Assembly (NCBI RefSeq): GCF_902167145.1
Contig: NC_050104.1
Span: 103,241,849 to 103,305,848, forward strand
Reading direction: 5' to 3'
Source of the DNA: Zea mays
Taxonomy: Eukaryota > Streptophyta > Magnoliopsida > Poales > Poaceae
Length of the DNA stretch: 64,000 nucleotides
Shown here: positions 11,576 to 24,200 of the stretch, one piece after another
How positions within the stretch are numbered: position 1 is the stretch's first letter
How the letters are laid out: each line of letters begins with the position of its first letter
Notes under the pieces: generated by a model
Database searches by the model: none
What the model was told of the DNA's origin: nothing
What the model saw: the letters and a program-made list of their open reading frames with translations, nothing else
Translations under genes and position numbers: made by a program

Positions 11576-14500
11576 TTGCAGGTTTATGCATCCGGGGGTT
11601 CAAGCTGGATTATTGATAGCGAATGCACAAACCATATGACGGGGGAGAAGAAGATGTTCACCTCCTACGTCAAGAATAAGGATTCCCAAGATTCAATCAT
11701 ATTTGGTGATGGGAATCAAGGCAAGGTAAAAGGGTTAGGTAAAATTGCAATTTCTAATGAACACTCAATTTCTAATGAACACTCAATTTCTAATGTGTTT
11801 TTAGTTGAGTCTTTGGGATATAATTTACTATCTGTAAGTCAATTATGCAATATGGGATATAATTGTCTTTTTACAAATGTAGATGTGTCCGTCTTTAGAA
11901 GAAGTGATGGTTCACTAGCTTTTAAGGGTGTATTAGACGGCAAACTTTATTTAGTTGATTTTGCAAAAGAAGAAGCCGGTCTAGATGCATGCTTAATAGC
12001 TAAGACTAGCATGGGCTGGCTGTGGCATCGCCGCTTAGCACATGTGGGGATGAAGAACCTTCACAAGCTTCTAAAGGGAGAACACGTGATAGGTTTGACT
12101 AACATTCAATTCGAAAAAGATAGACCTTGTGCAGCTTGTCAAGCAGGTAAACAAGTGGGAGGAGCACATCACAGCAAGAATGTGATGACCACTTCAAGAC
12201 CTCTGGAGCTGCTGCATATGGACCTCTTCGGACCCGTCGCCTATCTGAGCATAGGAGGGAGTAAGTATGGTCTAGTTATTGTTGATGACTTTTCCCGCTT
12301 CACTTGGGTGTTCTTTTTGCAGAATAAGTCTGAAACCCAAGGGACCCTCAAGCGCTTCCTCAGGAGAGCTCAAAATGAGTTTGAGCTCAAGGTGAAGAAG
12401 ATAAGGAGCGACAACGGGTCCGAGTTCAAGAACCTTCAAGTGGAGGAGTTCCTTGAGGAGGAAGGGATCAAGCACGAGTTCTCCGCTCCCTACACACCAC
12501 AGCAAAATGGTGTGGTAGAGAGGAAGAACAGGACGCTAATCGATATGGCAAGGATGATGCTTGGAGAATTCAAGACCCCCGAGCGTTTTTGGTCGGAAGC
12601 CGTGAACACGGCTTGCCACGCCATCAACAGGGTCTACCTTCATCGCCTCCTCAAGAAGACCTCATATGAGCTGCTAACCGGTAACAAACCCAATGTATCT
12701 TACTTTCGTGTATTTGGGAGCAAGTGCTACATTCTGGTGAAGAAAGGTAGAAATTCTAAGTTTGCTCCCAAAGCAGTAGAAGGGTTTTTGTTAGGTTATG
12801 ACTCAAATACAAAGGCGTATAGAGTCTTTAACAAATCATCGGGTTTGGTTGAAGTCTCTAGCGACGTTGTATTTGATGAGACTAATGGCTCTCCAAGAGA
12901 GCAAGTTGTTGATCTTGATGATGTAGATGAAGAAGATGTTCCGACGACCGCTATACGAACCATGGCGATTGGAGAAGTTCGGCCACAGGAACAAGATGAA
13001 CGAGATCAACCTTCTTCCTCAACTATGGTGCATCCCCCAACTCAAGACGATGAACAGGTTCATCAACAGGAGGCGTGTGATCAAGGGGGAGCACAAGATG
13101 ATCATGTGATAGAGGAAGAAGCGGAACCGGCACCTCCAACCCAAGTTCGAGCGATGATACAAAGGGATCATCCCGTCGACCAAATTCTGGGTGACATTAG
13201 CAAGGGAGTAACTACTCGGTCTCGATTAGTTAATTTTTGTGAACATTACTCCTTTGTCTCTTCTATTGAGCCTTTCAGGGTAGAGGAGGCCTTGCTAGAT
13301 CCGGATTGGGTATTGGCCATGCAGGAGGAACTTAACAACTTCAAGCGCAATGAAGTTTGGACGCTGGTGCCTCGTCCCAAGCAAAATGTTGTGGGAACCA
13401 AGTGGTTGTTCCGCAACAAACAAGACGAGCACGGGGTGGTGACAAGGAACAAGGCTCGACTTGTGGCAAAAGGTTATGCCCAAGTCGCAGGTTTGGACTT
13501 TGAGGAGACTTTTGCTCCTGTAGCTAGGCTAGAATCAATTCGTATCTTGCTAGCATATGCCGCTCATCATTCTTTCAGGTTGTACTAAATGGACGTGAAG
13601 AGCGCCTTCCTCAACGGGCCAATCAAGGAGGAGGTGTACGTAGAGCAACCCCCTGGCTTCGAGGATGAACGGTACCCCGACCACGTGTGTAAGCTCTCTA
13701 AGGCGCTCTATGGACTTAAGCAAGCCCCAAGAGCATGGTATGAATGCCTTAGAGACTTTCTAATTGTTAATGCTTTCAAGGCTGGGAAAGCCGATCCAAC
13801 TCTTTTTACAAAGACATGTGATGGTGATTTGTTTGTGTGCCAAATTTATGTCGATGACATAATATTTGGTTCTACTAACCAAAAGTCTTGTGAAGAGTTT
13901 AGCAGGGTGATGACGCAGAAATTCGAGATGTCAATGATGGGCGAGTTGAACTACTTCCTTGGGTTCCAAGTGAAGCAACTCAAGGACGGCACCTTCATCT
14001 CCCAAACGAAGTACACGCAAGATCTGCTAAAGCAGTTTGGGATGAAGGACGCCAAGCCCGCAAAGACTCCGATGGGAACCGACGGACACACCGACCTCAA
14101 CAAAGGAGGTAAGTTCGTTGATCAAAAAGCATACCGGTCAATGATAGGGTCTTTACTTTATTTATGTGCTAGTAGACCGGATATTATGCTTAGCGTATGC
14201 ATGTGTGCTAGATTTCAATCCGATCCTAAGGAGTGTCACTTAGTGGCGGTGAAGCGAATCCTTAGATATCTAGTTGCTACGCCTTGCTTCGGGCTCTGGT
14301 ATCCAAAGGGGTCTACCTTTGACTTGATTGGATATTCAGACTCCGACTATGCTGGATGTAAGGTCGATAGGAAGAGTACATCGGGGACGTGCCAATTCTT
14401 AGGAAGGTCCCTGGTGTCATGGAATTCTAAGAAACAAACCTCCGTTGCCCTATCCACCGCTGAGGCCGAGTATGTTGCCGCAGGACAGTGTTGCGCGCAA

Positions 14501-14800
14501 CTACTTTGGATGAGGCAAACCCTCAGGGACTTCGGCTACAATCTGAGCAAAGTCCCACTCCTATGTGATAATGAGAGTGCTATCCGCATGGCGGAAAATC
14601 CTGTTGAGCACAGCTGCACAAAGCACATAGACATCCGGCATCACTTTTTGAGAGACCACCAGCAAAAGGGGGATATCGAAGTGTTTCATGTTAGCACCGA
14701 GAACCAGCTAGCCGATATCTTTACCAAGCCTCTAGATGAGAAGACCTTTTGCAGGCTGCGTAGTGAGCTAAATGTCTTAGATTCGCGGAACTTGGATTGA
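11576..14800 (+). pseudogene. pol: Pol polyprotein of Sirevirus copy 1 (protease and RT damaged)
   Basis: The frame is +1 to gag, opens at 11531 (overlapping gag by about 38 nt) and has no ATG at its start, so it is probably expressed by recoding or another unusual mechanism. Order: aspartic protease, HHCC zinc domain (HRRLAH...CAAC), integrase core with a D-D-35-E arrangement, copia RT (YVDDIIFGS) and RNase H (to 14800). Breaks seen: the protease signature reads D-S-E instead of D-S-G (codon 11621-11623), and a TAA at 13586-13588 interrupts RT; the same frame resumes at 13589. An 18-bp unit is duplicated in frame at 11750-11785. Integrase and RNase H motifs look normal. Confidence 0.9.
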
Positions 14801-14928
14801 ATTGTAGCATACACGTGTTTATGCTTTTGATCATGTTCATTCTGCATTTTGTTGCTTATTGTGGTGCTCAAGTTGTACAAACACTCCCTGGACCTCACAA
14901 GTCCGTTGCAAAGTGATGCACATGTTTA

Positions 14929-15622
14929 GGGGGAGATGTGTTACAACTTGACCCTTTGAGACTAACCATATGCTTGAGTTTGCTTAATTTAGTCTCGAAG
15001 GAGAATTGAAAGGGAAAAGGTGGACTTGGACCATGAAAGACTTCCACTGCACTCCGATGAGAGGGTAATTTATTCCAAGTTCATCTCATGAACTCTTATT
15101 TGCCATTTGCTCTTAATTGAAGATTTTGGTGAGGCAATGGGGTTAAAGGGCCAAGATTGATCCCGTTTTGGTGTTTGATGCCAAAGGGGGAGAAAATAAA
15201 GGCCAAAGCAATAGATGGATCAGCTACCACTTGAGAGATTTTGAAAATAGTAGAATAGAGCACTTGAGAGATTTTGAAAATAGTAGAATAGAGCTTTTTG
15301 GTTTATTCAAAACTCTTGCATTGTCCCTTTCGTCAAAAGTTGGCTTCTTGTGGGGAGAAGTTTTGACTATGGGAAATAGGGGGAGTTTTTGAAATCTTTG
15401 ATCAATCTCTTTTGGAATGACTCTCTTTATGCTTCAACATGTGTGTTTGACTTAGAGATAGAGATTTGAGTTTGATTTGCAAAAACAAACCAAGTGGTGG
15501 CAAAGGATGATCCATATATGCCAAAAATGAATCAAAATAGATTTGAGTTCTATTTGAAGTGATTTTGCACTTGTTCTAGTTGCTTTATGTTGTGTTGGCA
15601 TAAATCACCAAAAAGGGGGAGA
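14929..15622 (+). promoter_or_regulatory. multiple polypurine tracts of Sirevirus copy 1
   Basis: Purine tracts containing AGGGGGAG occur near 14930, 15184 and 15377, and the terminal one (AAAAAGGGGGAGA, 15610-15622) abuts the 3' LTR. The last primes plus-strand synthesis; the upstream copies match the repeated-PPT layout described for Sireviruses. The rest is untranslated sequence with no gene. Confidence 0.8.
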
Positions 15623-15623
15623 T

Positions 15624-16864
15624 TGAAAGGGAAATGTGCCTTTGGGCCATTTCTAAGTATTTTGGTGATTGAGTGCCAACACAAGTGCCTAAATGTAAAT
15701 CTATGCCCATGGATGGACAAGTTGCAAATCACGAGTAAAGGTATGTTTCTAAGCCTTAGTACATTGGTTTTGTGTACTAATATACCTATCTAAGTGTTAG
15801 AAACAGAAAGAAGAAAGAAGAGAAGAGTTGGCTGTGTACAGCCAAAAGGCTGTTTCGGTCTGGGGCACCGGACTGTCCGGTGGTGCACCGGACAGTGTCC
15901 GGTGCGCCAGGCTGCCTCAGGCGAAGTGGCCGCTCTCGGGAATTTGCCGACGGCGTACGGCTAAAATTCACCGGACTGTCCGGTGTGCACCGGACTGTCC
16001 GGTGAGCCAACGGTCGGCCGAGCAAACGTCGGCCACGGAATCTGCGCGCGACACGTGGTCTGGCCAACGGTCGGAAGGAGGCACCGGACTGTCCGGTGTG
16101 CACCGGACTGTCCGGTGCGCCAGATCTGCAACGGTCGGCAACGGTCGGCTGCGCTGTTTAAGGAAATAAATCGGGCACCGGACAGTGTCCGGTGTGCACC
16201 GGACTGTCTGGTGCACCCGACGACAGAAGGCAAGGATGGCCTTCCAGATTTGCTCTCAACGGCTCCTAGCTGCCTTGGGGCTATAAAAGGGACCCCTAGG
16301 CGCATGGAGAAGACACCCAAGCAACCTTAGAGCATTCTTGATCATCCACACTCAGTCTTTGCGCATTCGTTTGTCATTCTCAGTGATTCGAGCTCGTTCT
16401 AGTGTGAACTTTGAGATAGTCTTTTGAGCTCGTTTCTTGGCCGTGTGTGTGCGCATTTTGCTGTGGATTTGTGTGTGTTGCTTCCCTCCCTTACTCCGTG
16501 CTTCTTTGTGAAATTCAATTGTAAGGGCGAGAGACTCCAAGTTGTGGAGATTCCTCGCAAACGGGAAAAGATCAAAGAAAAGAAGAACACCGTGGTATTC
16601 AAGTTGATCATTGGATCACTTGAGAGGAGTTGAGTGCAACTCTCGTCCGTTGGGACGCCACAACGTGGAGTAGGCAAGTTTTGTACTTGGCCGAACCACG
16701 GGATAATCACCGTGTCATCTCTGTGATTGATTTCTTGTGATTATTGTGTCTTGGCTCCTCTCTAGCCACTTGGCAATTATTGTGCTAACGATTAACCAAG
16801 TTTTTGTGGCTATAAGTTTAAGTTTTACAGGATCACCTATTCACCCCCCCTCTAGGTGCTCTCA
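15624..16864 (+). repeat. 3' LTR of Sirevirus copy 1
   Basis: Nearly identical to the 5' LTR. Differences seen are two substitutions near 15915-15920, one inside a palindrome near 16208 and a shorter C run. TATAAAAG begins at 16282. The right-hand target duplication ATTTT follows at 16865-16869. Confidence 0.93.
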
Positions 16865-16869
16865 ATTTT

Positions 16870-18170
16870 TGCCTAACATTATGTTAAAGTTTATTCAGAA
16901 CCTCCTAGCAATTCTTGCCCATTTTGATTAGAAGTTTGGTAGGTGGATGTCAAAATGTCTTTCCTAAATTGAAACCTAAGTGAGTAGGTGTACACGACAA
17001 TGCTTAAAGGTTTTGTCGATCCTAAAAATGTTGGTAAAATATACAAACTTCATAAGTCTATTTATGGCTTGAAGGAAGCATCTCGGAGTTAGAACATTCA
17101 TTTTTATGAAGAAGTCAAAAGGTTTTGCTTCATCAAGAATGAAAAAGAGCCTTGTGTTTACAAGAAGGCTAGTGGGAGCACACATGAATTTCTAGTCCTA
17201 TATATAGATGAGATATTGTTGATTAGTAATGATATTCTTATGCTACAAGTTGTTAAGTCTTTATTAAGAAATTGTTTCTCTATGAAAGATCTAGGATATG
17301 TAGCTTACATTTTGGGCTTTAGGATTTATAGATGTAGATAAAAATTCTAATTGGATTAAGCCAAAGTACATAAATTGACAAGGTATTAAAATGGTTCAAT
17401 ATGCAGGATTCCAACGAATATTTCTTGTCAATATCATATGGCATTACCCTAAGTGATACTCAGTTTCCATTGACACCTAATGAGCCAAAAAGGATTAGTA
17501 CAATTTTGCATTCCTCCACAATCATATCTATCCTGTAGGTCATGTTATGTATATGCTCTAAGTGTTATTAGTAGGTACTAATTGAAACTTGATGATGCTC
17601 ACTAAGTGGCTATAAAGAATATCATGAAGTACTTGCGAAGAACTAAGGATATGGTCTAGTTTACGAAAGTGAGAAAGAGCTCATTGTAAATTACTACACT
17701 GATACTAGCTTCAAAACTGATAGAGATGATAGTCAAACACAATCCAAAATTTTGTTTAGTCTGAATGGAGGAGCAATAAGTTAGAAAATTTCCAAGTAAG
17801 AGATAATGGTTCATTCTACAATAGAGGCCAAGTATATAACAATGTAAAAAAGATGTTATGGAGGTTATTTGAGTCGCAAAGTTTGTTTCTTATTTGGGTG
17901 TGTTTCTAAGTGCGTTGAATTCATTGCACCTTTATTGTAATAATAATGGTGTCATTGCAAACACAAAAAAATCTAGATCACACCAACAATCTATACACAT
18001 ACTTTGGCACTACTACCTTATTCACGAGATTGTTAATAAGGGTGATGTGAAGATTTGCAAAGTGCATATGGATTTGAATGTTATTGATCCATTGATAACG
18101 CCTCTTCTATTACCAAACATGAGACACACAAGTGTGTAATCGATATTAGGTACCTGCATGATTGACTTTA
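16870..18170 (+). pseudogene. right part of the old copia element (RT and RNase H remnants)
   Basis: Continues the element interrupted at 7855. RT-like pieces (for example KIYKLHKSIYGLKEASR) run from about 16930 to 17340, including a degenerate catalytic box read as LYIDEILL, where the usual YxDD is changed. RNase H-like sequence runs from about 17600 to 18139; the frame at 17894-18139 resembles the C-terminal end of copia RNase H. There are numerous stops and frameshifts. The 3' LTR should begin after about 18140, but I could not define it. Confidence 0.7.
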
Positions 18171-19380
18171 GTGTAAATGTGTGATAATTGGATAAACATC
18201 TTATGTTTATGAGTCTTGAATAAAGTGTTATACATCCCTTGATTTGTCATTATTACATTGATTGGCGAGTACATGACTTGTTCATGAAACTATATGTTTA
18301 TAATGTTGTTTAAATTATACATGGTATTATGTGATTATGTGGGATAGTAATGGTTTTAAAGACAGTCACATGTTTTGATTGATTATCATGTTTCATGGAT
18401 CATCAATATAGATATATCAAATTAGTAATGCAGACACATGATAGAGTTCATTGTGTTGGATTGACCCACTCCAAGACATTCTGAGGTTGTTATGTTAAAA
18501 ATGTGTCATCAAGTTTTCTCAAGTGATATACCTACTAGATCTTTAAACTGAGAATGTCACTATTTCTAATAGAATGATTAGGCCTGATCATCTGATAGGT
18601 AAGTGATTGAGATGGAGATTTTGACGTTGATGATCCAAGGCTCCGAGCAAATGGCTCCTCATAACCACTAGACTACTGCTCAATTGGTTATCGCCCGTGC
18701 CACATGTAATACCTTTCCAAGAAAGAAAATTCCCTATATGAACAATCAAGTACACAAGCAAGAATACGGAAGTTGAAATCAATTGAATCGATTACAAAAG
18801 GTGGGATTCAATAAACTGATGATCAGTGATATTGTAGTTACTGGATTGAAACTTAACTAAACCCAAGCTCTAATGTAGGTGGAGGCAGCTAAACATATAG
18901 AATAAGGGCATTCAAGACCCCTAGACGCATCCTTATGGACACCAACACGATACACAATCCAACAAGCCAAAATATAGTAACACAATAACGAGACAAAATC
19001 TAGATGATATCTTGTTTTCTGAAACTTTTGTTGATTCTTAAGAAAATTGGACCTCAATCAATGCCATTGGTTAGATAATGAAATTAGCTTTTCATCCATA
19101 TGTGGATCATCGAAAATGGAGTTTGTATGCGTCTTGGGCATCAATCATTAGTGGCAGAGAATGTCTCCATGGACAAAGAGGACCTACCAACAATGCATTC
19201 TAATGAGCAAATTTGTGTGATTGGTTGGACATATGCAAAGAGGAGGTTTTCCATGGTAGAGTATTCTACTCTAAGAATGGTGAATCGGTATGCCTTGCAG
19301 GGAGACACCAATGCCTCCTCCACACTTAGCTATAATTTGATGTCTTCTAGGGACATCTATTGGATACAAATTTTCATAAG
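18171..19380. other. no gene seen; old repeat sequence
   Basis: AT-rich sequence with short chance frames. The first part may include the old copia 3' LTR. The frame at 19100-19390 has no motif I recognise. No clear element end is visible. Confidence 0.35.
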
Positions 19381-19389
19381 CATCGAATG

Positions 19390-20570
19390 ATTTGATTGGA
19401 ATTACATGCTAAAGGAATCGATGATGATGGAACTAGTTCGGAAGTTTCAGACTATTGGGTTATATGAGTTCATGGCATAGAGGTGTGACTACAATGAGAT
19501 GATAGTAAGGCGGTTTCTAGCCATGGCTGAGATTGGAACTGATGCAAAGATGATTACTTGGATTACTAGCCACCATATGTATGTAACCACTTTTGCAGAG
19601 TTTGCCACTACAAATCAGCTTGATTATGCTCTTATCTCTACTAGATCAACATCTATGAGGAAGAAAACTTTGAAAAGATAGAGCAATACTATGAGCAGCA
19701 AGATTGGGGGTTGCTAGGAGGGATGGTGAGACTCCAGGCTTAAGGCATCACCCTGCTATTATTAACAAGATTACCAAGGTCACCATTCTCCCAAAGAGTG
19801 GAGATAAGAGCAAGATCCAAGACAAGTTCTAGAATATTATTCACCATGTTATGAATGGAGAGAATGGATGTTGTCACTTTTGTGGTGAGACATCTCAATG
19901 ATTTGAAGGTGGACAAGAATTTCAACCTAGCATAAGCTCCTTATATCATGGCATTGGTACTTGAGAAGACTAAGTTTTAGGGCAGGTGTGAGGTTGTTCA
20001 TACATCCTTCAGGCCCTTCAAGAATGGCATCGTCTTTCTCCACAAGCCCTTGACTCCTTTTCTAGATGTGGAGCACGCAGGGAGTGAGGATGAGGAGGAG
20101 TAAGATGCTCCATAGGATAAGGCTACACAGCAGATGCCGCCACCTCCTCTACCACCGCAGCAGCGACAGTTCTAGGTGCCATCCCTAGGTATTTTGATCC
20201 CCATTTAGCAAGCATCCAGTAATGGATCTAGAACACTATCCTCCCTCAGTTCCAAGAAATGTGGACACACATGGATGGTCAGTTCAGCAACATGACATCC
20301 AGATTTGAGGGTTTGATGAGAGATAAGATGAGGTTTGCAGAGCATGCAGGAGCTTCAAGAGCACGTCTAGATTTAGGTGCATGACTCACTCAAGGCAAGA
20401 ATGAACAACATGGGGCAGAGTTTTTAGGACAACATGGGTGCCCTGTCCAGCCAATTCGAGTCACTCTCCACTCAGGACAACTTCCATGAAGTAGCAGAAC
20501 CTATAGAATGACTTCAATCAGTTCACCTCTATCTTTGATAGCTTGAGCAACCAACTTTAATAGGTGGTCT
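19390..20570 (+). pseudogene. decayed extra ORF of an old Sirevirus-like element
   Basis: Short interrupted frames read like one former protein: a helical segment around GLYEFMA (near 19450), AMAEIGTDAKMITWITSHH (about 19520-19590), NQLDYALIS, then further pieces to about 20080, and a Pro/Gln-rich stretch (about 20125-20170). Every frame is broken. It lies upstream of a GGGGGAG purine tract (about 20600) and of the LTR starting at 21141, where some Sireviruses carry an additional ORF after pol. Function is unknown; an envelope-like identity is only a positional guess. Confidence 0.35.
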
Positions 20571-21140
20571 TAGAGTAGCAGAGATCTGGTCATGTACTTA
20601 GGGGGAGTTCATAGACATCATTATGAACATTCATGTTTTTATTCTTATGCATGTGGTGGACCTTGTTGATGTTTATGTACTTAATCGTGTCTCAGACTAT
20701 GTCTGTGTGTGTGAACTATGTTGTTTTAAGTGTGTAATAACTATGTATGTGCTAGATTTGAGTTTCTATGGCTTATCTTATCAAATTTTAGCTTGATATG
20801 TTGATTGATTGAGTGGTTATGATTGCTTATGCCTAACCTTAATCATCATAATATATGCATTGTGCCTTAATAACCACCTTGTAGGGAAACTCCACCAAAA
20901 CTCCAATGACATACATGTGCAAAGGCCAATGCTTATATCATACACATATGTAGGGAGATTATCTCTACAACCTTGAGTTTTGAAATGGATTATCGTCTTT
21001 CCAAATAGGACTTAAAAGCCAAGATAAGTCACTGAAAAATAACCCTGAAATTCTTCTTATACCTAGGGCATTAAAAAGACTTGAACCTCAACCGGCCTCT
21101 TGGGAAGTGTTGTCATAAATTACCAAGAAGTGGGAGATTA
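20571..21140 (+). other. 3' untranslated region of the old Sirevirus-like element
   Basis: Contains TTAGGGGGAG near 20598 and ends in a purine-rich AAGAAGTGGGAGATTA just before TG at 21141, resembling the multiple-PPT region of Sireviruses. No gene was seen. Confidence 0.45.
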
Positions 21141-21154
21141 TGAAGCATCTAGGT

Positions 21155-22460
21155 TGTAAGGGAAATGGACCCTGGGTCATTTGGCTCTAAAGGTTTTGGT
21201 GTTTGATGATCAAAAAACTTGTGGACTAATGTGTTTGCTAGTATCTACGTTTGTAGTTCACAGGATGCGAAAGTAACTTGGACTAAGGCGTTGAGGAAAG
21301 CAACACCTCAAAAGAAGACATTATGAATATCACAAGTAAAGATCAAAGAATATCAAGCAAAGTCCAAGAAACGAAGAAATGTGTTGTCACTAGCGGACTG
21401 TCCGGTCAAGGGCACCAGACTGTCCGGTGGCACATTGGACTGTCCGGTGCCACACGCCGGACTGTTCGGTGCACCAGGAAACAGTAGCCCAACGGCTAGT
21501 TCCTGGTGGTAGTGTGGAGGAGGGCCCGGCCTGTCCAGTGCAAAGGCTGATAGCGCCAACGGTCGACTGACAGATCCAATGACTAGTCTGGTATGTCGTA
21601 GAGACCTGCACTTTCCTCCAACAGCTATAATTGAGTTGGGGCCTATATATACTTCATCTAATCAGCCATTTCAAGGTGTGGGAGCCCATGCAACATACCA
21701 AGGCATATTGTAGACATTTCCAAGTGCTTAATAGAATCACTCGATGATTAGAGTAGGTGGTTTGCGAAGTGCTTTGGTTAGTTAGACTGCTTTAGCGCTT
21801 GCTCTAGGTGAACCCTAGTTAGTTTAGTGAGTTTAGAAAAACCACACAACTCCTTGGCTCTTGTGCGAGCCATTGTAATTGTACCGAGTGGGGCGAGAGT
21901 CTTGCGAGACCGTGACAACCAAGTTTGTGTCACGGCCGCCACCATGTATCGGAGGGAACGAGGCCCGCGACATTTCGTTCGGAAGCTCGATAGTGGAAAC
22001 GACGGGTAGCGTCCGAGAGGAACCGAAAGCGGAGCACCACTTGCGTGTGGAGAAGGCCCATGACTCTCTACGGAGTTACTCGACCGTGGTGCTTGGCCCT
22101 CGCGTGGGCTACCCTTTGCGTAGGGGCACCAACGAGGATTAGTCGAGACCTTGCGTGGTTCTGGATACCTCGGTAAAAATACCGACGTCATCCACAAGAG
22201 TTTGCATCTCTACCTTGCTCTTTACCTTCCACATTTATATTAAGTATTTAAGTTTCAATCTTGTCTTTCTAGTTAGATTATCAAGATTGAAACTTAGCCT
22301 TTGCGGTAGAGATAGCTACACTTAGACAAAACCTATTTTGCACATTCTAGATTGTTTATTTGCATAGGTTTTGCTCTAGAGATTTATTTGTGGCCTAGTT
22401 TAGAGAAAGTTTTTAGAAGTCCTAATTCGCACCCCCTCTTAGGCGTGACCGTTTCCTACA
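21155..22460 (+). repeat. 5' LTR of the pol-less copia element
   Basis: Starts TGTAAGGGAAATGGACC and ends GTTTCCTACA. It carries GGACTGTCCGGTG half-palindromes (about 21400-21480) and a TATATATA box near 21644. A PBS (TTGGTATCAGAA) follows at 22462, slightly diverged from the usual TGGTATCAGAGC. Confidence 0.88.
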
Positions 22461-22542
22461 ATTGGTATCAGAATTTGGTTTGGCTCATTTGAAACGCTTT
22501 AGCTTCACCGCTAAAAGAGTCGACACCTTTTAGAGAAAAGGG

Positions 22543-24200
22543 ATGGATACCCATAGTTCACCACATTTCGACGGCACTAACTTTCCATATTATAGTGTTA
22601 GAATGGCTTATTAGCTAGAGGTCGTTGATCTAGGTGTTTGGAGAGTCACTCGTGACGGGATGAAACCACCCAAGAATCCCGAGAAACCCACCATGAGTGA
22701 GGAAAAATAAATTCATTTAAATGCTAGAGTGAAAATTTTCTTGAATGAATCTCTTAGCATGGATACTTTTAATCAAGTTTTTACATTAAAAACTGCTAAT
22801 GAGATTTGGCTAAAATTGCATGAGCTCCATGACGGCACATCAAATGTTCGTGAGCAAAAACATTGCCTAGTCTTAAATGAGTATAATTCTTTTGCTTTGA
22901 AGGATAATGAGCTTGTTAGAGATATGTATTCTCGTTTGAATCTAATCATCAATGAGCTTAATTCTATTGGCATTAATAAGCTAGGTGATGCGGACATTGT
23001 GAGGAAGATTATCTCCCTGATACCACAACAAAGATATGGGAGCATTATCACTATTCTTCACAACATGGAGGGCTTGAGTACAATGACCCCGACCATTGTG
23101 ATCGGAAAAATTGCGGCATTTGAGATGTCGATAAAAATGGGTCGACAAGAGGATCCAACTTCTTCAAGACCATATGCTTTTGTATGTGATAAAAGAAAAG
23201 GCAAGAAGAAGGCTCCCACTCCAAGTTCCTCAAGTGAAGAAGAGGAAGAAGAAGAAAGTGATGATGATGAAGATAATCAACCGTCAACATCATCCTCGGA
23301 GGACGAAGAAACAATCCGACACGTCAGAAAGGTAATTGGCATGATCCGTAAGATTAATCTAATGGGTGTGCCTCTTCAGGTCGAGGATCTTCTCTTTAAC
23401 ATTGACAGGAAAAAGCAAAGAAAGAGAGGATGCTTCGCATACGGGGAGAAGGGCCACTTCAGGCACAGCTGTCCAAATATGGTCGAACCCACAAAGGGGA
23501 GGAGCAAAGACAAGGCGCTTACAAGTGTCAAAACTTGGGATGACTCTTCAAGCGAAGATGAACCTTCAAGGATGCGCAGCCACCGATCCTCATCACGTTC
23601 ATCATGGTCATCACGCAAGTGCCTTATGGCAAGAGATAAAATGAGTACTCCATCCTCTAGTGATGATAGCAGTAGTGATGATGAAGGTGAGGGAAAGCCC
23701 TCCGTAGATGAGCTTGCGGAAACCGTAAAAAAATTTCAGGATGTATGCACTAAACAAAAGGCTCAACTTAAAACTTTGAAAAATAAGTTGATTAGCTCTT
23801 AAATGATTATAAATGTTTGCTAGAAAAATTTGAAAATTTTGCAAATTTGAATTGTGAGCTATCAACTAAAATTGAGCAATTAGAATCTAGTGCACCATTC
23901 TCAGCTATCGATGATAGCCTTATTAAAAAGAATGAAAACTTAAGGGGAAGACTAGGGATAAGCAAAAGCAAAAGCTCAAGCAAAAGCCAACAAGTAAAAT
24001 CTCCAACACCTACATCAACAAGGTGGATAGAAAGGCTGCTACACCATATTTGATCAAGAAGAAAAAGAATGGAAAGGTGATAGCAATCAAGGCCAACAAG
24101 CAAGCCAACAAAGGAAAGGGAGCCAAACGCATCTGGGTGCCAAAAGATATTATTGCAACCATGAAAAGCACCAAGAAGGTTAGGATCCCAAGAGGGAAGT
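22543..24200 (+). pseudogene. gag: decayed Gag of the pol-less copia element
   Basis: The reading frame begins at ATG 22543 with an HFDGTNFPYY-like gag start. It is interrupted by TAG at 22612-22614 and TAA at 22708-22710, then open in the same frame to 23802. A UBN2-like region covers about 22730-23150, followed by an acidic/serine-rich stretch and a zinc knuckle at about 23430 reading CFAYGEKGHFRHSC, in which the second cysteine is tyrosine. After the stop at 23800-23802 the coiled-coil and tail sequence continues out of frame to about 24200. The knuckle change and stops make functional Gag unlikely. Confidence 0.8.

Larger units (their letters stand above)
7856..16864 (+). mobile_element. 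Sirevirus-type Ty1/copia retrotransposon, copy 1 (Opie/Ji-like)
   Basis: A complete 9.0-kb element in the order 5' LTR, initiator-Met-type PBS, gag, pol (PR-IN-RT-RNase H), repeated polypurine tracts and 3' LTR, bounded by a perfect ATTTT duplication. The LTRs (1245 and 1241 bp) differ by only three substitutions and a C-run length change by my reading, so the insertion is very recent. Large gag, many GGGGGAG tracts before the 3' LTR and CCGGACTGTCCGGTG palindromes in the LTRs fit the Sirevirus (Maximus/SIRE) lineage. Coding damage: the protease signature residue is changed and a stop codon interrupts RT, so this copy cannot be autonomous. Confidence 0.93.
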
